DNA from: Prevotella sp.
GTDB taxonomy: Bacteria; Bacteroidota; Bacteroidia; Bacteroidales; Bacteroidaceae
Direction of reading: 5' to 3'
Assembly: GCA_017554105.1 (NCBI GenBank)
Contig: JAFZIY010000017.1
Span: 248,001-312,000, forward strand
Length of the DNA: 64,000 nt
Below the pieces are notes generated by a model. It was not told the origin of the DNA. It did no database searches and saw only the letters and a program-made list of their open reading frames with translations. The translations under genes were made by a program, and so were the position numbers. Shown in pieces: positions 49,309 through 57,345 of this stretch (position 1 is the stretch's first letter; every line of letters begins with the position of its first letter).

Positions 49309-52300
49309 ATGGAGATAAAAGACCTATTGGGTGAATATGCCAAGTCGAAGCAGGTCTCTGCGCTGGCACACTTACTGGAAGACATATCCTCGGAGAGCGT
49401 TTTCCTGCAAGGACTAATGGCTTCTGCCGCACCGATGATGTTCGCCGCAGCGGCTTTGAAGTCACCAAAAACGATACTATTCATACTGCAGGATGCTGAT
49501 GAGGCAGCCTATTTCTATAATGACCTGAAGCAGATGATGGGCACGGAGGCAGTACTCTACTTCCCCTCTTCCTATCGTCGGCAGGTGAAATACGGACAGA
49601 AGGACCCGGCAAACGAGATTCTCCGTACCGAGGTGCTCACCCGATTGCAGAATGCCAGCGGCACATTATATATTGTCAGCGAGCCTTCTGCCGTTGCCGA
49701 ACTGGTGGTATCGAAGAAGATTCTCGACGAGAGGAGCATCTCGCTAAAGGTGGGACAGACAATAGATGTCACACAACTGCGCCACGATATGCTCGACTTC
49801 GGATTCACGGAGGTTGACTATGTATATGAACCAGGGCAGTTCGCATCACGCGGAAGCATCGTCGATGTGTTCAGTTACAGCAGTGAATATCCTTACCGCA
49901 TCGACTTCTTTGGTGATGAGATAGACTCGATACGTACCTTCGAGGTGCAGAGCCAGTTGTCGCGCGACCGCAAGGACAGCATACGCATAGTGCCTGAGAT
50001 GACTTCCCTGAGCAACGAGAAGACTCCATTCCTGCAGTTCTTGCCAGCCGATGCCATCATAGCAATGAAGGACTTCCTTTATGCTCGCGAGGTAATCGAC
50101 CGCATCTACCGCGAAGGGTTCTCACAGCAGGCACTGGCGGAGCGCATGGAGGGAATGACGGAAATGGAGCAACAGGCACTGATTGTGCAGATGCAGGCAG
50201 ACCAGATGCTATGTCCCGGTACGCTGTTTACGGAGGATGCGCTACGGTTCAGACGGATAGAGTTCGGCACCAAACCCACAGGAACGCCGAAGGCAACACT
50301 GAAGTTCAACATCTCTCCACAACCTTTACTGCACAAGAACTTCGACCTTCTGAAACAAACTCTCGAGGACTATACGCTCAAGGGATACAAACTGTTTATC
50401 CTTGCCGACAGCAAGAAGCAGCAGGAACGACTTAAAGAGATTGTCAGCGAGGAGTTCACACCCGTGAGTCCCACTGTTCACGAGGGATTCGCAGACAACA
50501 ACCTGCACCTGTGTCTGTTCACCGACCATCAGATATTCGACCGTTTCCACCGCTACAGCCTGAAGTCCGACGCAGCGAGGGCAGGCAAGATGGCTCTCAC
50601 TATGAAGGAACTGCAGGAGATGGAGATTGGCGACTATGTGGTGCATGTCGACTTCGGAGTGGGTAAGTTCGCCGGACTGGTGCGCACTCCTATCGGTAAT
50701 AGTTATCAGGAGGCTATCCGCATCGTATATCAGAACAACGACAAGGTGGATGTGTCGATACATTCACTGTACAAGATAAGCAAATACCGCCGCCACGACA
50801 CCGACAAGCCTCCACGTCTCTCGACACTCGGAACGGGGGCATGGGACCGACTGAAGGAACGCACGAAGAAGAAGATAAAGGATATCGCGCGCGATCTCAT
50901 AAAACTGTATGCCGCCCGTCGGCGCGAGAAGGGATTTGCTTTTGCCGCCGACTCATTCATGCAGAATGAACTGGAGGCAAGTTTCCTCTATGAGGACACA
51001 CCCGACCAACTGAAGGCAACCAATGATGTGAAGGCAGACATGGAGGCTCCACGCCCTATGGACCGTCTCGTTTGCGGTGATGTGGGATTTGGAAAGACCG
51101 AGGTGGCGGTGCGTGCCGCATTCAAGGCAGCATGCGACTCGAAGCAAGTGGCACTGATGGTGCCCACCACGGTGCTTGCATATCAGCATTACCAGACATT
51201 CAAGAGTCGTCTGCAAGGCATGCCGGTGAGGGTGGATTATCTCTCACGTGCTCGCTCGGCGAAGCAGACCAAGCAGGTGCTTGACGACCTTCGAGACGGC
51301 AAGATAGACATCATCATAGGCACCCACAAGCTTATCGGCAAGACGGTGAAGTTCAAAGACCTCGGACTTCTCATCATCGACGAGGAGCAGAAGTTCGGTG
51401 TGGCAGTGAAAGAAAAACTGCGCAAGATGAAGACTAACGTCGATACACTTACCATGAGTGCCACGCCGATACCGCGAACACTGCAGTTCTCGCTCATGGG
51501 AGCACGCGACATGAGCATCATACAGACACCGCCACCAAACCGATTCCCCGTGCAGACGGAGGTACACACCTTCGACAAGGAGGTGATTATAGATGCCATA
51601 AACTTCGAGATGAGCCGCAACGGACAGGTGTTCTTTGTGAACAACCGCATCAACGGACTGACAGAGATAGCACACCTCATCAACAAGTATATCCCCGATG
51701 CGCGCATCGCCATAGGTCACGGACAGATGAAGCCGGAGGAACTGGAGAAGATAGTAATGGGATTCATGAACTACGACTACGACGTTCTGCTGTCAACGAC
51801 GATAGTGGAGAACGGTATAGACATCTCGAATGCCAACACCATCATCATCAACGATGCCCACCGTTTCGGTCTCTCCGACCTGCACCAGATGCGCGGACGT
51901 GTAGGAAGAAGCAACAAAAAAGCGTTCTGCTATCTCCTCGCTCCCCCACTCTCGTCGCTCACTCAGGATGCACGCCGTCGGTTGGAGGCCATTGAGACAT
52001 TCTCAGAACTGGGCAGCGGCTTCAACCTCTCAATGCAAGACCTTGACATACGAGGTGCCGGCAACCTGCTCGGTGCGGAACAGAGTGGATTCATGGAGGA
52101 CCTGGGCTACGAGACATACCAGAAGATTCTCACCGAGGCAATGGTGGAACTGAGAGAGGAGACTCTCCCCCAGCCCCTCCCTGTGAGGGAGGGGGGCAAT
52201 CACCCTCAAAACAACGGGAAACAACAGAATCAGCACTCAAAGCATTCTGCTCCCCTCCCTCACAGGGAGGGGACGGGGGAGGGTCTTTTTGTTGCCGACT

Positions 52301-52743
52301 GCTCCATCGACAGCGACCTCGAGATGTACTTCCCCGACCCATACGTGCCGTCGTCATCGGAGCGTATGCTGCTCTATCGCGAACTCGACCTCATCAAGAA
52401 CGCCGACGACCTGAAACGCTACCGTGCCAACCTCATCGACCGTTTCGGTCCTGTTCCCCGCGAGGGTGAGGAACTGTTACAGGTGGTTGCGCTGCGAAGG
52501 ATAGGACGACGGCTGGGATGTGAGAAGATAATGCTCAAGCAAGGGCAGATGATTCTCTATTATCCTGCCAACACTATGAGCCCGTATTTCCAGAGCGCAA
52601 CGTTCGACAAGATGATAAGTTACATGACTGTCAACCTGCGCCGCTGCAAACTTCGCGAAACACCCAAGCGTTCAATGGTCATCAGCAACGTCACATCGGT
52701 GAGTCAGGCAGTAGGTATCCTACGCGACATCGAGAAACTATAA
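49309..52743 (+). CDS. mfd: Transcription-repair coupling factor Mfd, with an in-frame palindromic insertion
   Basis: 1144 residues. UvrB-like N-terminal module (FILQDADEAAYFYNDLKQ, FPSSYRRQVKYG), the CarD/RID-like RNA-polymerase-binding segment GDYVVHVDFGVGKFAGLV near 440-460, then RecG-like helicase: Walker A VCGDVGFGKTEVAVRAA near 587-604, DEEQ box LLIIDEEQKFGV, SATPIPRTLQFSL, HGQMKPEELE, TTIVENGIDI and HQMRGRVGRSNK. The C-terminal TRCF domain follows. Residues ~951-993 (LPQPLPVREGG...LPHREGTGEGL) come from a REP-like palindrome at 52161-52285, placed between the helicase end and the TRCF domain. The frame is maintained, so the protein is probably functional. Confidence 0.96.
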   Translation: MEIKDLLGEYAKSKQVSALAHLLEDISSESVFLQGLMASAAPMMFAAAALKSPKTILFILQDADEAAYFYNDLKQMMGTEAVLYFPSSYRRQVKYGQKDPANEILRTEVLTRLQNASGTLYIVSEPSAVAELVVSKKILDERSISLKVGQTIDVTQLRHDMLDFGFTEVDYVYEPGQFASRGSIVDVFSYSSEYPYRIDFFGDEIDSIRTFEVQSQLSRDRKDSIRIVPEMTSLSNEKTPFLQFLPADAIIAMKDFLYAREVIDRIYREGFSQQALAERMEGMTEMEQQALIVQMQADQMLCPGTLFTEDALRFRRIEFGTKPTGTPKATLKFNISPQPLLHKNFDLLKQTLEDYTLKGYKLFILADSKKQQERLKEIVSEEFTPVSPTVHEGFADNNLHLCLFTDHQIFDRFHRYSLKSDAARAGKMALTMKELQEMEIGDYVVHVDFGVGKFAGLVRTPIGNSYQEAIRIVYQNNDKVDVSIHSLYKISKYRRHDTDKPPRLSTLGTGAWDRLKERTKKKIKDIARDLIKLYAARRREKGFAFAADSFMQNELEASFLYEDTPDQLKATNDVKADMEAPRPMDRLVCGDVGFGKTEVAVRAAFKAACDSKQVALMVPTTVLAYQHYQTFKSRLQGMPVRVDYLSRARSAKQTKQVLDDLRDGKIDIIIGTHKLIGKTVKFKDLGLLIIDEEQKFGVAVKEKLRKMKTNVDTLTMSATPIPRTLQFSLMGARDMSIIQTPPPNRFPVQTEVHTFDKEVIIDAINFEMSRNGQVFFVNNRINGLTEIAHLINKYIPDARIAIGHGQMKPEELEKIVMGFMNYDYDVLLSTTIVENGIDISNANTIIINDAHRFGLSDLHQMRGRVGRSNKKAFCYLLAPPLSSLTQDARRRLEAIETFSELGSGFNLSMQDLDIRGAGNLLGAEQSGFMEDLGYETYQKILTEAMVELREETLPQPLPVREGGNHPQNNGKQQNQHSKHSAPLPHREGTGEGLFVADCSIDSDLEMYFPDPYVPSSSERMLLYRELDLIKNADDLKRYRANLIDRFGPVPREGEELLQVVALRRIGRRLGCEKIMLKQGQMILYYPANTMSPYFQSATFDKMISYMTVNLRRCKLRETPKRSMVISNVTSVSQAVGILRDIEKL
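52161..52285. repeat. REP-like double-hairpin element inside mfd
   Basis: 37-bp terminal inverted repeats (33 of 37 matching by eye), each containing the hairpin CCCCTCCCT-GTG-AGGGAGGGG, enclose a 51-bp centre. The same two-inward-hairpin architecture as the RAYT-flanking elements, but a different hairpin sequence. Lies within the mfd reading frame. Confidence 0.85.
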
Positions 52744-52870
52744 TCACAAAAAAAGTATTTACGTTTCCTTACATAATTTACGCTTTTCTATTATAGCGTA
52801 AATGTCCGTGAATGAAACGTAAATATTAGATAATAAATAAATGTAATTGCGTACTATTAGCGATTATTAG
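52741..52870. repeat. CGTAAATG box triplet and AT-rich flank
   Basis: Boxes start at 52797, 52807 and 52818 (10/11-bp phasing, the middle one CGTGAAT); inverted TTTACG words precede. A TTAGCGATTATTAGCGGA segment mirrors CCGCTAATTACCGCTAAT in the 38 kb cluster. Occupies the gap between mfd and asnA stop codons; no terminator clearly visible. Confidence 0.75.
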
Positions 52871-52882
52871 CGGATTGGAATC

Positions 52883-53920
52883 CTATATGAGTGGCATGCC
52901 GAGGGAGCGGCACTCGCGCATCATCTCGCACGGCCAGATGCTTGCCTGAATCTCTCCGAGGTGCGCCTTGTGCAGCAATACCATGCAGAGACGGCTCTGA
53001 CCGATACCACCACCCACGCTCAGCGGCAGTTCGTCAGCAAGCAGTTTCTTGTGGAAATATAGTTCCTTGCGGTCTTCCTTACCCGAGATGGCGAGTTGTC
53101 GGAGCAGACTCTCCTTGTCAACACGTATTCCCATAGACGAGAGTTCCACGGCACGGTCGAGCACAGGATACCAGATGAGGATGTCACCGTTAAGTCCTGG
53201 CTTGCCGTTCTCGCCCTCTGTTGTCCAGTCGTCATAGTCGGGAGCACGTCCGTCGTGTGGCTCGCCGTTGCTCAGTTTACCACCGATGCCGATGATGAAG
53301 ACTGCACCATATTTCTTGGTGATGAGGTCCTCGCGCTCTTTCACGCTCTTGTCAGGATACATCTTCAGCAAGTCCTCACTGTGAATAAAGAATATATCTC
53401 GCGGCAGGAACGGCTTGATGTTTGAGTAACGCTCGCAAACGAGGAACTCCGTGCGCAAAATGGCAGCATATATACGTCTCACGATGCTTTTCAGAAAGTC
53501 GATGTTTCGTTGCTCGCGGGTTATCACTGCCTCCCAGTCCCACTGGTCAACATACAGCGAATGCAGGTTGTCAAGTTCCTCATCGGCACGGATGGCGTTC
53601 ATATCGGCATAGATGCCGTAGCCTGGCTCCACCTTATACTCGGCGAGCGACAGTCTTTTCCACTTCGCCAGCGAGTGAACCACCTCAGCCTTTGCGTCTC
53701 CGAGGTCTTTTATCGGGAACGTCACGGCACGTTCCACGCCGTTAAGGTCGTCGTTGATACCCAGTCCTTTCAGCACGAAGAGCGGTGCTGTGACACGTAT
53801 CAGGCGCAGTTCGGTGGAAAGGTTCTGCTGGAAGAAGTCCTTTATCAGTTTTATTCCCTGTTCCGTCTGCTGAGTGTCGAGCAGTTGCTCATAGTGCTCA
53901 GGCTTAATCAGATTGCTCAT
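52883..53920 (-). CDS. asnA: Aspartate--ammonia ligase (asparagine synthetase A)
   Basis: 345 residues. AsnA signatures: LRLIRVTAPLFV near residue 37, ERAVTFPIKDLG, AEVVHSLAKWKRLSL, GIYADMNAIRADEELDN, SVYVDQWDWE-type LHSLYVDQWDWEAV, and the terminal GGGIGQSRLCMVLLHKAHLGEIQASIWP. Makes asparagine from aspartate, ammonia and ATP. Related to class II aminoacyl-tRNA synthetases. Own promoter; start chosen at MSNLIKPEHYEQ. Confidence 0.96.
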   Translation of the reverse strand: MSNLIKPEHYEQLLDTQQTEQGIKLIKDFFQQNLSTELRLIRVTAPLFVLKGLGINDDLNGVERAVTFPIKDLGDAKAEVVHSLAKWKRLSLAEYKVEPGYGIYADMNAIRADEELDNLHSLYVDQWDWEAVITREQRNIDFLKSIVRRIYAAILRTEFLVCERYSNIKPFLPRDIFFIHSEDLLKMYPDKSVKEREDLITKKYGAVFIIGIGGKLSNGEPHDGRAPDYDDWTTEGENGKPGLNGDILIWYPVLDRAVELSSMGIRVDKESLLRQLAISGKEDRKELYFHKKLLADELPLSVGGGIGQSRLCMVLLHKAHLGEIQASIWPCEMMRECRSLGMPLI

Positions 53921-53973
53921 TATTCTGTTTACTTTTTGTTCAGGATTACTCCCTGAATGTCATTTTGCGCCTG

Positions 53974-54003
53974 CAAAGGTACTACTTTTTATTTATTCTG
54001 CAA
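53974..54003 (-). promoter_or_regulatory. asnA promoter
   Basis: Minus-strand TACCTTTG-type (caaaggta at 53974-53981 on plus) with TTG at 54001-54003, 19-bp spacer. Confidence 0.65.
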
Positions 54004-54007
54004 GTAA

Positions 54008-54050
54008 AAACCGAAGAAATTGCGCATTTTGACACAAATTTCTTCGGTTT
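54008..54050 (-). terminator. Terminator after the YARHG gene pair
   Basis: AAACCGAAGAAATT pairs with AATTTCTTCGGTTT, followed on the minus strand by T-rich sequence; overlaps the asnA promoter upstream side. Confidence 0.7.
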
Positions 54051-54086
54051 TCTTACATCAAGCAAATGATGTTGGGGAGTTAAGCA

Positions 54087-55103
54087 TTACTCGTTGGCCT
54101 CACTCTCTTTCTCCACTCTCTTTATCAGCTGGATGTTCAGCTGTTCTACCTCTGAGAGCTCTGCCACAGCGGCATTGTTGTTGCCACGAGGCTTGTACCA
54201 TGGACACTTAGAGAAATACTCCTTCATGTCGGGGGTGCTGAACTGATAGCCGTGACGTGCGTAGATCTCGTTGCGCATCAGTTTCAGCTCGCTTTTGGTG
54301 AAGCCATACAGCGATTCCTTGTAGAGCAACGACTGGCTCGCGAAGTCGAAGCGCGAGGACTTGCCCGCCGTGCCTTTCATCTGGCTTGGCAGCACATGAT
54401 ACAGCCTTATCGTCTTTTCAGTAGCTTCCCAGCTCTCAGGATCTTCGGTGTCGCATTTCATCTTAGTAAGCAGCAGGCCGTCGTCCTCATGGCTGAAGCT
54501 GTAGGCTGTTTCGTCGAACTGCAGGATAGTCGATGGCATGTCGTAAACCTCCACCACCTTGAAGTGCTTTGTGTCGTCGAAGAGTCCTGTTACGCTGCGG
54601 TTGTCGGCATTGAACGTCACGAGGTCGCCCTTCGAGTCGATGTATTCTCCTGCCAACTGCGTCTTCAGCATCAGGTAAGCCTCGAGGTCATAGAGCGTCT
54701 CCATCTTGTAGGCTTTGATGAACTCGTGGTAAATGTCATACAGTTCGTTTCCAACATATAAGAGCAGGCAGCGCTCGCCGTCGATGGTGCGCAGCTTTGC
54801 CACCGCGCCTTCGATATCAAGAAGGAGCGTCTGACCAGAATAGTAGAACTCTGAACCTTCGGGCTCGCCATTGTCGCCATTAACTATATTATAGGTGTCA
54901 GCGGTGCCCTTCAGTCCGAAAATAATACCTCCCTCGTGGAGCGAGCCGCCATAGCCACTGTAGTAGTTGGCCTTGCCAGCCACTTTCTTCAACCCGAAGA
55001 ACTGTCCTCCGTTGGTCCATATTGTGCCTTCGAGAGACGCGTTCGACTGCGCCATAGCAAACATTGGCAACAGTGCGAGCATAAACATTACAAACTTTTT
55101 CAT
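54087..55103 (-). CDS. Secreted YARHG-domain protein
   Basis: 338 residues from MKKFVMFMLALLPMFAMAQ (signal peptide); MIM two codons earlier is possible. A ~250-residue N-terminal domain, beta-rich (ASLEGTIWTNGGQFFGLKKVAGKANYYSGYGGSL), is of unknown family. The C-terminal YARHG domain (LKLMRNEIYARHGYQFSTPDMKEYFSKCPWYKPR, about 275-310) parallels the small YARHG protein at 31929. Twelve bp downstream of the 55116 gene stop, forming a two-gene operon. Confidence 0.75.
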   Translation of the reverse strand: MKKFVMFMLALLPMFAMAQSNASLEGTIWTNGGQFFGLKKVAGKANYYSGYGGSLHEGGIIFGLKGTADTYNIVNGDNGEPEGSEFYYSGQTLLLDIEGAVAKLRTIDGERCLLLYVGNELYDIYHEFIKAYKMETLYDLEAYLMLKTQLAGEYIDSKGDLVTFNADNRSVTGLFDDTKHFKVVEVYDMPSTILQFDETAYSFSHEDDGLLLTKMKCDTEDPESWEATEKTIRLYHVLPSQMKGTAGKSSRFDFASQSLLYKESLYGFTKSELKLMRNEIYARHGYQFSTPDMKEYFSKCPWYKPRGNNNAAVAELSEVEQLNIQLIKRVEKESEANE

Positions 55104-55115
55104 AATCACAAGTCT

Positions 55116-55808
55116 TTAGTCAATTTTCTTTAGGGTAAATCCGTTGCCGTTCCACTCATAGACATAGTTCTGTCTCTCAGACAACTGCAGCTGCTCTCCG
55201 TCGGCTATCCTCACTTCGATGTTCTTGCCCACACGTGGCAAAGTGTAAACAGGAGCCCATGCGTTGGCATCCTCATTGCCTACGGTGCGTGCATACTCGA
55301 TGCGCTCGGGACTGGTGCGTCCTTTCTTGGTCCAGTCGATAGGTCTTATTTCCTTATTGAAAGGAGCGTCGATAAGTTTCATCACATGAGTGGCATTGTT
55401 ATAACGATAGAAAAGAAGATAGCTTTCGTCTAATGACTCTCCATCCAACGTAAGAAGGTTAATGGCCACAATCTTCTCTTTCTTGTTTGCACAGTTCCAG
55501 TAGCACATCTCGTACTTTGTCACCGTACCATCGTATCCACTCAGTTGCTGATAGGATGCATATCCGTTCTTCGGGTCGCAAACCGTCTCAGTATCCATGA
55601 AAATATGGGTGCCTTTCTTCACTGCCGTTCCAAAAGAATTAAGGAAGTCATCACCATCGGAAGCCTTTACAAAACTTACCACGAAGTCCTTGATGTTAGG
55701 TGTTCCGTTTCCTGAGGAAATCTTCACACTGCTTGGCTGAGCCATCATTCCCTGAGCGCTCGCCAACATAACGAGAAATACAATTAATCGATATATTTTC
55801 TTTTTCAT
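55116..55808 (-). CDS. Secreted hypothetical protein, YARHG operon partner
   Basis: 230 residues from MKKKIYRLIVFLVMLASAQGMMA (signal peptide). The longer open frame reaching 56087 crosses the tRNA-Arg gene in antisense and is rejected. Mature part is beta-rich (FVVSFVKASDGDDFLNSFGTAVKKGTHIFM, YVYEWNGNGFTLKKID). No family recognised. Likely secreted together with the YARHG protein encoded downstream. Confidence 0.7.
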   Translation of the reverse strand: MKKKIYRLIVFLVMLASAQGMMAQPSSVKISSGNGTPNIKDFVVSFVKASDGDDFLNSFGTAVKKGTHIFMDTETVCDPKNGYASYQQLSGYDGTVTKYEMCYWNCANKKEKIVAINLLTLDGESLDESYLLFYRYNNATHVMKLIDAPFNKEIRPIDWTKKGRTSPERIEYARTVGNEDANAWAPVYTLPRVGKNIEVRIADGEQLQLSERQNYVYEWNGNGFTLKKID

Positions 55809-55926
55809 AATTAAAGGTTTAATATTTATTACAATTCGGTTTTTGATGTAATTTTTGCAAAGATAACAACTTTTTAAGAAAAAGACATAAATGCAAAAGA
55901 AAAGTTTAAAAAATAGAATAATAATT

Positions 55927-55956
55927 TTGATATGCGAGTAAAATAACGTACCTTTG
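55927..55956 (+). promoter_or_regulatory. tRNA-Arg promoter
   Basis: TTG at 55927-55929 and TACCTTTG at 55949-55956, 19-bp spacer, 10 bp ahead of the tRNA. Confidence 0.7.
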
Positions 55957-55966
55957 CGCAACCATT

Positions 55967-56040
55967 GGCTCCGTAGCTTAGTTGAATAGAGCGTCGGATT
56001 CCGGTTCCGAAGGTCCTGGGTTTGAGTCCCAGCGGAGTCA
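55967..56040 (+). tRNA. tRNA-Arg (anticodon CCG)
   Basis: 74 nt. Acceptor GGCTCCG pairs with CGGAGTC, D-arm GCTTAGTTGAATAGAGC, anticodon stem TCGGA/TCCGA with loop TTCCGGT (anticodon CCG, decoding CGG), T-arm CTGGGTTTGAGTCCCAG. CCA is not encoded. pepT begins 75 bp downstream. Confidence 0.95.
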
Positions 56041-56115
56041 CCTGAAATAGGAAAAGGATGTCCCCTTTCCGATGTCAAGATAAGCATCTATTAACGACAA
56101 ATAATCATAACATAC

Positions 56116-57339
56116 ATGAAGATACAAGAACGATTTCTTAATTACACCAAGTTCGACACACAGTCGAGCGAGGAAAGTGAGAGTGTGCCCAGCACATCGA
56201 AACAACTGATTTTTGCAAAATACCTCAAGGAGGAACTCGAGAAGGAAGGACTCGACGACGTTGAAATGGACGAGAAAGGCTATATCTATGCCACACTTCC
56301 TTCTAACACTAAGAAGAAAATACCCACCATCGGTTTCATTAGCCATTATGACACGAGTCCTGACTGCAGTGGTGCGGACATCAAGGCAAGCATCGTGAGC
56401 AACTATGACGGTGGCGAGATAGAACTGTCGCCGGGCATCGTGAGCAGTCCAGCGAAGTTTCCCGAACTGCTGCACCATGTAGGCGAGGACCTTATCGTCA
56501 CCGACGGAACCACTCTTCTGGGTGCCGATGACAAGGCAGGCATAGCCGAGATTATACAGGCAATGTGCTTCCTGCGCGACCATAAGGAGATACTGCACGG
56601 CGACATCCGCATCGCCTTCAATCCCGACGAGGAGATAGGCATGGGCGCCCATCACTTCGACGTGGAGAAATTCGGCTGCGAGTGGGCTTACACCATGGAC
56701 GGCGGAGACCTCGGCGACCTGGAGTTCGAGAACTTCAATGCCGCCTCAGGCAAGGTAACTATCAAGGGAGTGAGCGTTCATCCCGGATATGCCAAGGGTA
56801 AGATGATAAACGCCAACCGTTTGGCAGCAGAGTTCGCAGCCATGCTTCCTGCCGACGAGACTCCTGAGGAGACCGAGGGTTACGAGGGATTCTATCATCT
56901 GCTGGGCATCGAGTCGAACATCGAAAATGCGAAGATGAGTTATATCATACGCGACCACGACCGCGACCGCTTTGAGGACCGCAAGGTGTTCTTTACGCGC
57001 TGTGCCGAGAAGATGAACGAGAAATACGGTGAGGGAACGGTCACTGCTGTTGTCAAGGACCAGTATTACAACATGAAGGAGAAGATAGACCCCAACATGC
57101 ACGTCATCGACATCGTGTTGAAGGCTATGCAGGCGTGTGACGTTCCACCAAAGGTGGAGCCTATCCGCGGTGGTACTGACGGAGCGCAGTTGTCATTCCG
57201 CGGTCTTCCCTGTCCGAACATCTTCGCCGGAGGTGTCAATTTCCACGGACCCTACGAGTTTGTCAGCATCCAGGTGATGGAGAAGGCAGTACAGGTCATC
57301 GTGAAGATTTGCGAAATCACAGCATCATACAATGACTAA
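56116..57339 (+). CDS. pepT: Peptidase T (tripeptide aminopeptidase)
   Basis: 407 residues, M20 metallopeptidase. [14 protein letters not shown] near residues 73-86 (first metal ligand His and Asp), [16 protein letters not shown] near 134-149 (bridging Asp), the catalytic [14 protein letters not shown] near 173-186, and the dimerisation domain; [32 protein letters not shown] near the end. Releases N-terminal residues from tripeptides in the cytoplasm. Probably co-transcribed with the following antiporter gene. Confidence 0.95.
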   Translation: MKIQERFLNYTKFDTQSSEESESVPSTSKQLIFAKYLKEELEKEGLDDVEMDEKGYIYATLPSNTKKKIPTIGFISHYDTSPDCSGADIKASIVSNYDGGEIELSPGIVSSPAKFPELLHHVGEDLIVTDGTTLLGADDKAGIAEIIQAMCFLRDHKEILHGDIRIAFNPDEEIGMGAHHFDVEKFGCEWAYTMDGGDLGDLEFENFNAASGKVTIKGVSVHPGYAKGKMINANRLAAEFAAMLPADETPEETEGYEGFYHLLGIESNIENAKMSYIIRDHDRDRFEDRKVFFTRCAEKMNEKYGEGTVTAVVKDQYYNMKEKIDPNMHVIDIVLKAMQACDVPPKVEPIRGGTDGAQLSFRGLPCPNIFAGGVNFHGPYEFVSIQVMEKAVQVIVKICEITASYND

Positions 57340-57345
57340 ATGTAA

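Noticed and set aside
49309-52743. mfd as a pseudogene because of the internal palindrome
   Set aside because: The frame is unbroken, all helicase motifs are present and the inserted part lies between domains.
55809-56087. N-terminal extension of the 55116 gene
   Set aside because: The extension runs antisense through the tRNA-Arg gene, and the signal peptide begins at 55808.
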